Assembly: GCA_965199975.1 (NCBI GenBank)
Contig: OZ241340.1
Coordinates: 1,550,001 to 1,614,000 of the forward strand
Direction: 5' to 3'
Length of the DNA stretch: 64,000 nt
DNA from: JASLDZ01 sp965199975
GTDB taxonomy: Bacteria > Pseudomonadota > Alphaproteobacteria > Caulobacterales > Caulobacteraceae
Under the pieces are notes generated by a model. That model ran no database searches and was not told the DNA's origin. It saw nothing but the letters and a program-made list of their open reading frames with translations. The translations under genes and the position numbers were made by a program. Below are positions 47,585 through 57,506 of the stretch, in pieces; positions within the stretch are counted from its first letter, which is position 1, and each line of letters begins with the position of its first letter.

Positions 47585-49405
47585 CTACTCCACCGTCACC
47601 GACTTGGCTAGGTTGCGCGGCTGGTCGACATCGGTCCCCTTGGCTACGGCCACATGGTAGGCGAGGAGCTGCAGCGGCACGGCGTAGACCAGCGGTGCGA
47701 GCAGCGGATCGCAGTCGGGCACGCGCACCATTCGGGTGGCCGCGTGAGCGCTCGCCAAGCCCGCCGCATCGCTGATCAGAATGATGGGCGAGCCGCCGCG
47801 GGCCGCCACCTCCTGCAGGTTGGACAGCGTCTTCTCCAGGAGCTCGCCCGAGGGCGCGGCGACGATCACCGGCATGTGCTCGTCCACCAGCGCGATGGGG
47901 CCATGCTTGAGCTCGCCCGCTGCATAACCTTCCGCGTGTATGTAGCTCAGTTCCTTGAGTTTAAGCGCGCCCTCGAGAGCCAGTGGATAGAGCACGCCGC
48001 GGCCGAGGTAGAGCACGTCGCGCGCCTTGGAGAGGTCGCCGGCCAGGGCGGCCACCTCGCCCTCGTGCTGCAGCGCCTGGGCGATGAGGCGCGGCGCCTC
48101 TAAGACGAGCGCGATCAGCCGCGCCTCCTCCGCTGCGTCGATGCGGCCGCGCAGGAAGGCGGCGGCTATGGCCAGCGCGGTCAGGGCCGCGATCTGGGCG
48201 GTGAAGGCCTTGGTGGAGGCGACGCCGATCTCCGGCCCGGCGTGGGTGGGCCACATCACGTCGGCCTCGCGCGCCATCGACGAGTGGTGGGCGTTGACCA
48301 CCGCGGCGGTGGCCAGGCCCTGGGCCTTGCACCAGCGCAGCGCCGCCAGCGTGTCGGCCGTCTCGCCCGACTGGCTGATGGCCAGCGCCAGCGTGCCGGG
48401 GATCACGGCCGGGTCGCGGTAGCGGAACTCCGAGGCGATCTCCACGTCGACCGGCAGGCCGGCGAGGCGCTCGAACAGGTACTTGGCGGTGAGGCCGGCG
48501 AGGTAGGCGGTGCCGCAGGCCACGATCTGCAGCCGCGGGATGGCCGCGAAGTCGACGCCTGGCGCCTGGGCGCGACCGTTCAGCGGATCAACGTAGGCCG
48601 ACAGGGTGTGCTGCACCGCGTCCGGCTGCTCGTGGATCTCCTTCTCCATGAAGTGGCGATAGTCGCCTTTCTCCAGGAGAGCGGCGGAAAGGGGCACCAC
48701 CTTGAGCGGCCGCTCCACCGGGAGCCCCCGGGCGTCGAACACCTGGGCCCCGTTGCGCCGAACCACCGCATGGTCGCCGTCCTCAAGGTAGGTGACGCGC
48801 TGGGTGTAGGGGGCGACCGCCAGCGGGTCGGAACCGATGAACATCTCGCCCTCGCCGTGGCCGATCACCAGCGGCGGCCCCAGGCGCGCGCCGAGGAGCG
48901 TAGGCTCGCCCTCGCCCTTCACCAGCACGGCCAAGGCGTAGGCCCCGCGCAGTTTGGCCAGCGTCGCCTTCAAGGCCTCGTGGGGCGAGGCGCCGCTTTC
49001 CAGCTCGTGGTCGAGCAGCTGGGCGACCACTTCGGTGTCGGTCTCGCTCTCGAAACTCCGTCCCTCCGCTTGCAGCTCGGCCTTCAGCTCGGCGAAGTTC
49101 TCGATGATGCCGTTGTGCACCAGCGCCACGCGCCCGCTGATGTGGGGATGGGCGTTGGCCTGCGTCGGTCCGCCATGGGTGGCCCAGCGCGTGTGGCCCA
49201 CGCCGGTGGTTCCGTCGACGGGGTCGGCGCGCAGCACCGCCTCCAGTTCGCGCAGCTTGCCGGGTGCGCGGCGTCGCTGCAGGTCGCCGTCGACCAGGAC
49301 GGCGATGCCGGCCGAGTCGTAACCGCGGTACTCGAGCCGGCGCAGGCCCTCGATCAGCCGGTCCGCGACGGGGCTCGCGCCCGCGATGCCGATGATGCCG
49401 CACAT
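47585..49405 (-). CDS. glmS: Glutamine-fructose-6-phosphate aminotransferase (isomerizing)
   Basis: 606 aa. The N-terminal glutaminase begins MCGIIGIAG with the catalytic Cys2, followed by LEYRGYDSAG, GHTRWATHGGPTQANAHPH and LVHNGIIENF. The C-terminal half has two SIS domains (IVACGTAYLAGLTAKY, ISQSGETADTLAALR, GVASTKAFTAQ) and ends DQPRNLAKSVTVE. It makes glucosamine-6-phosphate for peptidoglycan and LPS. It is divergent from glmM with 146 bp between, which holds three TTTCG units but no glmS-ribozyme-like element that I can see. Confidence 0.97.
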   Translation of the reverse strand: MCGIIGIAGASPVADRLIEGLRRLEYRGYDSAGIAVLVDGDLQRRRAPGKLRELEAVLRADPVDGTTGVGHTRWATHGGPTQANAHPHISGRVALVHNGIIENFAELKAELQAEGRSFESETDTEVVAQLLDHELESGASPHEALKATLAKLRGAYALAVLVKGEGEPTLLGARLGPPLVIGHGEGEMFIGSDPLAVAPYTQRVTYLEDGDHAVVRRNGAQVFDARGLPVERPLKVVPLSAALLEKGDYRHFMEKEIHEQPDAVQHTLSAYVDPLNGRAQAPGVDFAAIPRLQIVACGTAYLAGLTAKYLFERLAGLPVDVEIASEFRYRDPAVIPGTLALAISQSGETADTLAALRWCKAQGLATAAVVNAHHSSMAREADVMWPTHAGPEIGVASTKAFTAQIAALTALAIAAAFLRGRIDAAEEARLIALVLEAPRLIAQALQHEGEVAALAGDLSKARDVLYLGRGVLYPLALEGALKLKELSYIHAEGYAAGELKHGPIALVDEHMPVIVAAPSGELLEKTLSNLQEVAARGGSPIILISDAAGLASAHAATRMVRVPDCDPLLAPLVYAVPLQLLAYHVAVAKGTDVDQPRNLAKSVTVE

Positions 49406-49551
49406 GGTGGGGGAGGGACTCCGTGGCGCAGGGTTCGCCCGGCCGCCTCTTAGCACCTGGGCAGCGCCCGAAGCGTGAACAGCCGTTTCGTTTCGTTTCG
49501 CCAACCATTCAGGCGTAGGTTGCCCGCGAACGAAGCCATCCGCAGCGACAC

Positions 49552-50907
<1,356 letters not shown>

Positions 50908-50912
50908 CGCCG

Positions 50913-51947
50913 ATGGTGGACTCCAGCGACGGAGGTGTCTTCGCCCGGCAAGCCGCCGTCGCGCGCGCCATGGGCTCGCCCTTTACCGCCCGGGTTCTGG
51001 ACGCCGTCGCGCGCCAGCTGAGCCGCGCACCCAAGACCGCGCGCCGCATCGCCGACTGGCCGGGCGACCGGCAAGCAGACAACGTCTCGCTGCGCCTCAA
51101 CGGCGCGTTGCACGCCCTGGCGCGCAAGGGCGCCACCTCCGCACTGGCAGAGCTCTATCGCGAGCGGGAGGGCGACGTCGACGCCGTGGTTGGCGAGGCG
51201 CTGGCGCAGGAGGACGACGCCATCCTGCCATGGCTGGATGGGCCGCCGCAGACAAACGAGGTGGGGCGCAGCGCGGCGATCTGGTCCGCGCTGATGCAGG
51301 TGTCGAAGCCCTTCGGCCCACGCATGGAGCTGCTGGAGCTTGGCTCCAGCGCCGGGCTCAACCTCAATCTCGCCCTTTACGCGTACGACCTCGCCGATGT
51401 GCGCACCGGCTCCGCCGCATCGCCGTTGCGTCTGGCGCCGGAGTGGCGCGGCCCCGCGCCCGCCGTTGCGCCGGTCGAGATCCTGCAGGCGCGTGGCGTC
51501 GACATCTCGCCGCTCGACGTGCGCGACCCTGTGGCGCGCGAGCGGCTCCTAGCCTTCGTATGGCCTGATGACACCGCCCGTCTCGCGCGGCTGGAGCAGG
51601 CGTTGCGTCTCGCCGCCGATCATCTCCCGCGGATTGATCGGAACCACGCGGCCGACTGGCTCGAGACGCGCCTTGCCGAGCCGCAGGCGCCAGGCGTCAC
51701 CCGCGTCGTCTTCCACTCCATCGTCCTGCAGTACCTCGAGGCGGGCGCCCGCGCCCGCGTGCGGGAGGCCTTGGCCGCGGCGGGGCGGCGCGCCACGAAC
51801 GATACGCCTCTCGCCCACATTGCTTTCGAGTGGGACGCAGAGCGGGGGTGCGCCGTGCTGGAGTTGACCACCTGGCCCGACGGTCGCACGCGCGAACTCG
51901 CCACCTGCCAGGCGCATGCGGCTTGGATATCATGGAACGGCGTCTGA
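50913..51947 (+). CDS. DUF2332 family protein
   Basis: 344 aa, soluble. Characteristic stretches are FARQAAVARAMGSPFTARVLDAVA, QTNEVGRSAAIWSALMQV, MELLELGSSAGLNLNLALYAYDL (a glycine-rich loop resembling a SAM-binding motif), VFHSIVLQYLEAGARARVREAL and AHIAFEWD. The wording matches DUF2332, a family with no established function; the LELGSSAGLNL loop suggests a methyltransferase-like fold. It is placed 5 bp after glmM and probably translated from the same mRNA. Confidence 0.85.
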   Translation: MVDSSDGGVFARQAAVARAMGSPFTARVLDAVARQLSRAPKTARRIADWPGDRQADNVSLRLNGALHALARKGATSALAELYREREGDVDAVVGEALAQEDDAILPWLDGPPQTNEVGRSAAIWSALMQVSKPFGPRMELLELGSSAGLNLNLALYAYDLADVRTGSAASPLRLAPEWRGPAPAVAPVEILQARGVDISPLDVRDPVARERLLAFVWPDDTARLARLEQALRLAADHLPRIDRNHAADWLETRLAEPQAPGVTRVVFHSIVLQYLEAGARARVREALAAAGRRATNDTPLAHIAFEWDAERGCAVLELTTWPDGRTRELATCQAHAAWISWNGV

Positions 51948-52065
51948 CGTCGGCGCTGGCGTGCTTCGGCGTCAGCGCCTATATGGCGCGCGCTGCAAAG
52001 GGTCCGCGCCGCGTTTTCTCGGCGTGCCGCGCCTCATATGATGCGGCGGTCCAACCAGGGTGCGC

Positions 52066-52347
52066 ATGTCGAACAAGGAAGAGCTGATCGAGTTCGAGGG
52101 GGTGGTGACCGAGTTGCTGCCCGAGGGGCGCTATCGCGTCGAACTCGAGAACAACCACGTGGTGCTGGCCTATACGGCCGGTCGGATGAAGCGCAACCGC
52201 ATCCGCACGCTGGTAGGCGATCGCGTGACCATTGAAATGACGCCCTATGACCTGACCAAGGGCCGCATCACCTACCGCCACAAGCTCGAAGGCCAAGGCC
52301 CCAGCGGCATCAAGCCGGGCGCCAAGCCGCAGTTTCGCCGCCGCTGA
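52066..52347 (+). CDS. infA: Translation initiation factor IF-1 with a C-terminal extension
   Basis: 93 aa. The first 72 residues are a full IF-1 S1/OB domain (ELIEFEGVVTELLPEGRYRVELENNHVVLAYTAGRMKRNRIR, VEMTPYDLTKGRITYRHK). A 20-residue Gly/Pro/basic tail follows (LEGQGPSGIKPGAKPQFRRR), absent from canonical IF-1. IF-1 binds the 30S A site and supports IF-2 and IF-3. The tail may contact rRNA, or this may be a second, specialised copy. ATG at 52066 is preferred over GTG six bases upstream. No neighbour is functionally linked. Confidence 0.85.
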   Translation: MSNKEELIEFEGVVTELLPEGRYRVELENNHVVLAYTAGRMKRNRIRTLVGDRVTIEMTPYDLTKGRITYRHKLEGQGPSGIKPGAKPQFRRR

Positions 52348-52355
52348 GCCCTAGC

Positions 52356-53477
52356 TCAGCGCGGGACGGTGATCTGCGCGCCGTCGGCCTCGAGCCGATC
52401 AAGCAGGCCGTTGGCGCGCAATAGGAAGTGCAGGTCGACCAGCGCAACCGTGCGGCCGGGCGAGCGCAGCATAGCCTCCATATCGCGCGTCGCCGTCTCG
52501 GTGCCCTGCTCCAGAAGCGCCTGTACACGCGCGTTGGGCAGAGCGCATCCTTCCAGGAGCGCCGTCGACCAATTGGCCTGCACCTGCGCCAGCTTTCCGT
52601 CGGCCCACGCCTGGGAGGCGGCGCGGGCGCGGGCGCGCTCCTCGTCGATCTCATCCACGGCGGCGTTGAGGCAGGCGAGCTGCTGGGCCTCCGGCAGGCC
52701 GAGCAGGCTGTTGATGAAGGGCGCGAGGCTCAGGCCCGGCAGCGTGCGCACTGGCACGCCCTGCGCCTTGGCCATGCGCTCCAGCGTGCTGCCCGGCTTG
52801 GCCGAGGAGAAACCGGCGGTGCGGCGGAAATCGCTCACCAGGAATGCGCCAGCCGCGGCGGGTCGCAGCCGGGCGTAGTGCGCGGGCGTCTGGCCGGCGG
52901 TCCGCGTCGCCGCCTCGAAGCGCGCCCGCAGCGGTTGGGGCAGCCGCGCATCCAGCGGCTGGCCGCCAGGAAGCCTGATGGCGCCGGACCGCAGGGCCAG
53001 TATGGCGCCCTCGAAAGCGCCGATGCGGATGGGGGCGACGAGCAGCGCCTTGGCGCCGGTCAGCGCCGCCCGTACGCGCACGGCGTTCCATTGCTGCAGA
53101 TGGGGAAGGGGGCTCAGGCCGCCGATGATCACCAGCTCTGCGTCACCCTTGCGCACGCGCCACAGGGCCGGCCCCGGCGGACGCCCGACGACGAGGACCT
53201 CCGAAAGGGCGACGCTCTGCCCCGGGTGGGCGAAGGTGGCGTCGGCCGCGAGCGGCGCCTGAGGCATTTGACGCGTCGGCGCAGGCGCGGTGGCCTTCGC
53301 CTTCGCTGGTGTTGGCGCATTCGGGGGCTGGAACTCAGGCAGGGGCTCCGGGCGGCCGATCGTCCACGACCCTTGGGCGCAGGCGGAGCCGGCAGAGGCG
53401 GCGACCGCGCCGGCTAGCGCAAGGGCTGACCATACGTGTTTCGGCCCGGCGTCCCGGGGCGGTGGGCTGGAGCGCAT
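52356..53477 (-). CDS. TraB/GumN-family exported protein
   Basis: 373 aa. There is a signal peptide (HVWSALALAGAVAASAGSACAQ), a Pro/Ala/Lys linker, then a TraB/GumN fold: PGPALWRVRKGDAELVIIGGLSPLP (the family GX2H-type loop here reads GLSPLP, with the histidine displaced), QWNAVRVRAALTGAKALLVAP, LGLPEAQQLACLNAAVDEIDEE and NARVQALLEQG. The closing MLRSPGRTVALVDLHFLLRANGLLDRLEADGAQITVP is diagnostic. Related TIKI proteins are metalloproteases; the catalytic GxxH/GxxxE motifs look degenerate here, so enzymatic activity is doubtful. Longer starts are possible upstream. Confidence 0.7.
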   Translation of the reverse strand: MRSSPPPRDAGPKHVWSALALAGAVAASAGSACAQGSWTIGRPEPLPEFQPPNAPTPAKAKATAPAPTRQMPQAPLAADATFAHPGQSVALSEVLVVGRPPGPALWRVRKGDAELVIIGGLSPLPHLQQWNAVRVRAALTGAKALLVAPIRIGAFEGAILALRSGAIRLPGGQPLDARLPQPLRARFEAATRTAGQTPAHYARLRPAAAGAFLVSDFRRTAGFSSAKPGSTLERMAKAQGVPVRTLPGLSLAPFINSLLGLPEAQQLACLNAAVDEIDEERARARAASQAWADGKLAQVQANWSTALLEGCALPNARVQALLEQGTETATRDMEAMLRSPGRTVALVDLHFLLRANGLLDRLEADGAQITVPR

Positions 53478-53526
53478 GGCCGTCCATGTCGGGGCCATTG
53501 CGGCCACCGCAAGGCCGAGCCGCCCG

Positions 53527-54405
53527 CTAGGGCCAGCGCACCAGCGGGGGCATGGAGGAGAGGATGCTTTCCACATTGCCGCCCGTCTTCAGCCCGAACA
53601 GAGTGCCGCGGTCGTAGAGCAGGTTGAACTCCACGTATCGGCCGCGCTGCACGAGCTGGGCGTCGCGCTCGACCTCGCTCCAGGGCTGGGCGAGGCGGCC
53701 GGCGACGATGGCGGGATAACTCGCCAGCACGGCCTCGCCTACTGCGCGAGTGAAAGCGAAATCCGCGGCCCAGTCGCCCGTCGCCAGTCGGTCGTAGAAT
53801 ATGCCGCCGGTGCCGCGGGGCTCGTTCCTGTGGGCCAGGTGAAAGTACTCGTCAGCCCAAGCCTTGTAGCGGGCGTGGTCGCCCGGCGCGTGGCCGTCGC
53901 AGGCGCCTTTCAGGGCGGCGTGGAAGGCCAGCGTGTCGGGCGCGTCCTCGCGCCGGTCGGCGGCCAGCATGGGGGTGAGGTCGCCGCCGCCGCCGAACCA
54001 GCCGCGGGTGGTCTCCAGGTATCGCGTGTTCATGTGGGCGGTCGGCGCATGCGGGTTGCGCGGATGGGCGATGACGCTGATGCCGGTGGCGAAGAAGCGC
54101 GGATCCTCCTCGGCGCCGGGCATGGTGCGGGCGAACTCGGGGGCGAACTCTCCGTGCACGGTGGAGACGTGCACCGCCGCCTTCTCGAACACCCGCCCGT
54201 GCAGCATGCCCATGACGCCGCCGCCGCCCTCGGGCCGCACCCACGGCGTGAGCACGAAGCGGGGCGGCGCGGCGGGCGCCGCGCCGTAGAGGAATTCGGG
54301 CGCAGCGGCCTCCAACGCCTCGAAGGCCGCGACCAGCCGGTCGCGCAGGGCCTCGAACCAGGTGCGCGCCCGGGCGCGGCGCTCGGGCGCGGCCTCGTCG
54401 CTCAC
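53527..54405 (-). CDS. hemF: Oxygen-dependent coproporphyrinogen III oxidase
   Basis: 292 aa. Oxidative decarboxylation of coproporphyrinogen III in haem synthesis. The family signatures are FGGGGDLTPMLAADRREDAPDTLAFH, YKAWADEYFHLAHRNEPRGTGGIFYDRL, YVEFNLLYDRGTLFGLKTGGNVESILSSMPP and SVIAHPRNPHAPTAHMNTRY. The GTG start overlaps the stop of the upstream CADD/TenA-like gene (GTGA), so the two are coupled. The requirement for O2 fits an aerobic lifestyle with the bc1 complex encoded just beyond. Confidence 0.96.
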   Translation of the reverse strand: MSDEAAPERRARARTWFEALRDRLVAAFEALEAAAPEFLYGAAPAAPPRFVLTPWVRPEGGGGVMGMLHGRVFEKAAVHVSTVHGEFAPEFARTMPGAEEDPRFFATGISVIAHPRNPHAPTAHMNTRYLETTRGWFGGGGDLTPMLAADRREDAPDTLAFHAALKGACDGHAPGDHARYKAWADEYFHLAHRNEPRGTGGIFYDRLATGDWAADFAFTRAVGEAVLASYPAIVAGRLAQPWSEVERDAQLVQRGRYVEFNLLYDRGTLFGLKTGGNVESILSSMPPLVRWP

Positions 54406-54923
54406 GCCGCGGCGCGGGCCGGGGCCACCTCGACGCCCGCCAGGCGCGAGACGCCGTCGAGGAAGCCCCACAGGGCCTCGGCAAGCTCGGCGCCGGCCTC
54501 CGCCGCATCGTCGGCTTCGGCGGGCGGAAGGCGATCGAGCAGGCCGCGGCACACCTGCGCGTGCTCGACGTCAGCGGCCTCGTGCACGGTGAAGAAGCGC
54601 AGGGTCTCGGCGTCGTGCACGCCGTGGAAGCGCTTCAGACCGTCGATCTTGGTGGTGCTCACGTCCGGCAGCTGGCTCTCGCAGGCATAGAGCGCACCCA
54701 GGCCCGCGGCGTAGGATCGCGCGGAAAGGCGGGCGTCGCAGGCCAGGTAGGTGCGGGCCACCGCCCTGGGAAAGGCCTCCACGTGGGGGCGATACTGGGC
54801 GGCGTAGGCGGCCAGGTCGCCGGTCGTCAGCCGGCCCTCGCTCCAGGCGCGGTAGAAGGGGTGGTTCAGCATGGCGCGGGCGGCGACGGCTGTGTCGATG
54901 CGCTGGGAAGCGGGGGCGGGCAT
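54402..54923 (-). CDS. CADD/PqqC/TenA-like haem-oxygenase-fold protein
   Basis: 173 aa, helical. NHPFYRAWSEGRLTTGDLAAYAAQYRPHVEAFPRAVAR, ALYACESQLPDVSTTKIDGLKRFHG and FFTVHEAADVEHA follow the CADD-like (haem-oxygenase-like di-metal oxidase) pattern, with Glu/His/Asp/His residues positioned as metal ligands. It is shorter than PqqC and lacks its extended C-terminus. Chlamydial CADD takes part in p-aminobenzoate synthesis, so a folate role is possible. Coupling to hemF (4-bp overlap) instead hints at a haem-linked task. The substrate is unknown. Confidence 0.7.
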   Translation of the reverse strand: MPAPASQRIDTAVAARAMLNHPFYRAWSEGRLTTGDLAAYAAQYRPHVEAFPRAVARTYLACDARLSARSYAAGLGALYACESQLPDVSTTKIDGLKRFHGVHDAETLRFFTVHEAADVEHAQVCRGLLDRLPPAEADDAAEAGAELAEALWGFLDGVSRLAGVEVAPARAAA

Positions 54924-54972
54924 GCGGGCGTCCTCCTCGGTGGGCGGGCCACGCTACAGCGGGGCGGGGCGA

Positions 54973-55446
54973 TCACGCTAGCGGTTCGGCGAGGGGAAAG
55001 CCGCCGGTCTGGCGCAGGGCCTCGGCCAGCCCGACCGCGGCCGAGACGGTGAGGTTGAGTGAGCGCGCCTCCGGGCGGATGGGGATGACCACGCGCGCCT
55101 GCGCGGCCGTGTGCACCTCCGGCGGCGCGCCGGCGCTCTCGCGGCCGAAAATGAGCGTGTCGGCCGCTGCGAATCGAAAGTCGTGCAGGGGCTCGGCGCC
55201 GCGGGTGGTGAACAGCACGAGCCGCCCCGTCGCCCGCGACGGGGCGGCGAGGAAGGCGACCCAGGAGGGGTGCAGCGTCGGCTGCACATGGCGACCGTAA
55301 TCCATGGCGGCGCGCTTCAGGCCCTTGTCCGACAGGGGAAAGCCGCACGGCTCGACCACGTCCAGCGCCACACCGAAGCAGGCGGCCAGCCGGATGGCCG
55401 CGCCGAGGTTCTGCGGAATGTCCGGTTGAAAAAGGGCGAGACGCAT
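54973..55446 (-). CDS. trmL: tRNA (cytidine(34)-2'-O)-methyltransferase
   Basis: 157 aa SPOUT methyltransferase modifying the wobble base of tRNA-Leu isoacceptors. MRLALFQPDIPQNLGAAIRLAACFG is the conserved start. Motif 2 is TLIFGRESAGAPPEVH and motif 3 is VVIPIRPEARSLNLTVSAAVGLAEALRQ, forming the knotted SAM site. Length is standard. It is divergent from the Rieske gene with 130 bp between; a TTGACGC box on the minus strand there may serve as its -35. Confidence 0.94.
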   Translation of the reverse strand: MRLALFQPDIPQNLGAAIRLAACFGVALDVVEPCGFPLSDKGLKRAAMDYGRHVQPTLHPSWVAFLAAPSRATGRLVLFTTRGAEPLHDFRFAAADTLIFGRESAGAPPEVHTAAQARVVIPIRPEARSLNLTVSAAVGLAEALRQTGGFPLAEPLA

Positions 55447-55576
55447 TCTAAGCGGGGCGACGGGATGGACGCCTCCACGATGGGGCGAGACCTCCCGTGC
55501 TTCAACGACGACGGATCGTCCTGCGTCAAGGCGCGGGGGCGTCCCGCGTCCGCTTCGTGGGTAGGATAGGCGCTCC

Positions 55577-56149
55577 GTGGTCGAGATCCTGAACAGGCAG
55601 CCGCATAGCGAAGGCGCGCCGGGCGCCGAACCAGGCGATCCGCCCGGCGAAACGCGGCGCGACTTCATTCACATCGCGGCGGCGGCGGTGGCCGGCGGTG
55701 GGGTGGTGGCTGTGGCGTGGCCCTTCGTCGACCAGATGAACCCGTCTGCGGATACGCTTGCGCTGGCGTCGATCGAGTACGACTTCGGCAAGGTGGCGCT
55801 GGGTCAGCAGGCGGTGGTGAAATGGCGCGGCAAGCCCGTGTTCGTGCGCCACCGCACGCCGGCCGAGATCGCGTCCGCCAAGAAGGACGACCACGCCGAC
55901 ATGCGCGACCCGGCCACCGACGCCAGCCGGGTCAAGCTTGGTAAGGAGGAGTGGCTGATCGTGATCGGCGTCTGCACCCACCTGGGCTGCGTGCCGAACT
56001 TCGGCCAGGGCGAGTACGGCGGCTGGCTGTGCCCCTGCCATGGCTCGCTTTACGACACCGCCGGGCGCATCCGAGCGGGCCCGGCGCCGCTGAACCTCCT
56101 GCTTCCCGACTACGCCTTCACCGGCGCGACCAAGGTCAAGATCGGCTGA
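55577..56149 (+). CDS. petA: Ubiquinol-cytochrome c reductase Rieske iron-sulfur subunit
   Basis: 190 aa. A Tat-like N-terminus (ETRRDFIHIAAAAVAGGGVVAVAWPF) serves as membrane anchor. The two [2Fe-2S] motifs are CTHLGC (VCTHLGCVPNF) and CPCHGS (LCPCHGSLYD), with the usual proline loop GPAPLNL. It carries electrons from ubiquinol to cytochrome c1 in the bc1 complex. The start is GTG. It lies 25 bp before cytochrome b in a three-gene operon. The TAT anchor retention is as known for other alphaproteobacterial Rieske proteins. Confidence 0.96.
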   Translation: MVEILNRQPHSEGAPGAEPGDPPGETRRDFIHIAAAAVAGGGVVAVAWPFVDQMNPSADTLALASIEYDFGKVALGQQAVVKWRGKPVFVRHRTPAEIASAKKDDHADMRDPATDASRVKLGKEEWLIVIGVCTHLGCVPNFGQGEYGGWLCPCHGSLYDTAGRIRAGPAPLNLLLPDYAFTGATKVKIG

Positions 56150-56174
56150 GCGGCCGATCTTTTCAGGACATCCC

Positions 56175-57506
56175 ATGAGCGGACACTCCACCTACGAGCC
56201 GAAGACCGGTATCGAGCGCTGGCTCGACGCTCGGTTGCCTATCGTGCGCCTGGCTTACGACAGCGCCATCGATTTCCCGACGCCGAAGAACCTGAACTAT
56301 TGGTACACGTTCGGCGGCATCCTGGCCGTGTGCCTCGTGGTGCAGATCATCACCGGTGTGATCCTCGCCATGCACTACGTGCCGCAGGTGGACCACGCAT
56401 TCGACAGTGTCGAGCACATCATGCGAGACGTGAACCACGGCTGGATGATCCGCTACATCCACTCTAACGGCGCCTCGATGTTCTTCCTGGCGGTGTACAT
56501 CCACATCGCCCGGGGCCTCTACTACGGCAGCTACAAGGCGCCGCGGGAGGTTCTGTGGCTCCTGGGCTGCGTCATCTACCTGCTGATGATGGCCACCGCC
56601 TTCATGGGCTACGTTCTGCCTTGGGGGCAGATGAGCTACTACGGCGCGGTGGTGATCACCTCGCTGTTTTCGGCCTTCGACCAGGTGATCCCGGGGCTCG
56701 GCACCGCCATCACCACCTGGCTGTGGGGCGGTTTCGCGGTGGACGACGCCACGCTGAACCGCTTCTTCGCCCTGCACTATCTATTGCCGTTCATGATCGC
56801 CGGCGTGGTGGGGCTGCACATCTGGGCGCTGCACGTGCCCGGCAACAACAACCCGACTGGCGTGCCGGTGAAGTCCAAGGCCGACACCGTGCCCTTCCAT
56901 CCGTATTACACGGTGAAGGACGGATTCGCGATCGTGTGCTTCTTCATCCTGTTCGCGTGGTTCGTCTTCTTCGCACCCGAGGCCATGGCCCACGTGGACA
57001 ACCAAGTGCCCGCCAACCCTCTGGCGACGCCCGCGCACATCGTGCCCGAGTGGTATTTCCTTCCTTTCTACGCCATGCTCAAGGCCGTGCCGCAGAAACT
57101 GTTTGGCGTGCTGACGATGTTCGGCGCGATCGCCATGCTCTTTGTCATCCCGTGGACCGACACATCCAAAGTGCGTTCGATGCGCTATCGTCCGGCGGCG
57201 AGATACTTCTTCATCGGCCTTATCGTCGCGACGCTCGGCTTGGGCTGGCTCGGCGCCAAGGAGCCGGCCGAAGTGGTCATCCCGCTCGGCCGCGATGCGG
57301 TGACTGGGGAAGCGACGGGCGTAAGCGCGGTGCTGATCTCGCGGTTGCTGACGCTTTATTACTACGGGTATTTCCTCTTGGTGATGCCGCTGCTTGGGTT
57401 CCGCGAGAAACCGTCGAAAATGCCGGACACCATCTCCTCTCCCGTGCTCTCCAGCGGCCCGGGCATGCCAGCCGGCGCCTACGCCTCGCCTGAGAAGAAG
57501 GGCTGA
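56175..57506 (+). CDS. petB: Cytochrome b of the bc1 complex
   Basis: 443 aa, eight transmembrane helices, fused full-length cytochrome b. There are haem b ligands in the four-helix bundle (MRDVNHGWMIRYIHSNGASMFF, and HYLLPFMIAGVVGLHIWALH for helix IV). The Qo-site PEWY motif is HIVPEWYFLPFYAML, and GYVLPWGQMSYYGAVVIT is the cd-loop region. It oxidises and reduces quinone at two sites. The stop and the cytochrome c1 start share one base (TGATG), showing coupling. Confidence 0.97.
   Translation: MSGHSTYEPKTGIERWLDARLPIVRLAYDSAIDFPTPKNLNYWYTFGGILAVCLVVQIITGVILAMHYVPQVDHAFDSVEHIMRDVNHGWMIRYIHSNGASMFFLAVYIHIARGLYYGSYKAPREVLWLLGCVIYLLMMATAFMGYVLPWGQMSYYGAVVITSLFSAFDQVIPGLGTAITTWLWGGFAVDDATLNRFFALHYLLPFMIAGVVGLHIWALHVPGNNNPTGVPVKSKADTVPFHPYYTVKDGFAIVCFFILFAWFVFFAPEAMAHVDNQVPANPLATPAHIVPEWYFLPFYAMLKAVPQKLFGVLTMFGAIAMLFVIPWTDTSKVRSMRYRPAARYFFIGLIVATLGLGWLGAKEPAEVVIPLGRDAVTGEATGVSAVLISRLLTLYYYGYFLLVMPLLGFREKPSKMPDTISSPVLSSGPGMPAGAYASPEKKG

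Noticed and set aside
49406..49551. glmS ribozyme or GlmZ-type element at glmS
   Set aside because: No recognisable ribozyme core in the 146-bp glmS/glmM gap; only three TTTCG units are visible and these are too short to call.
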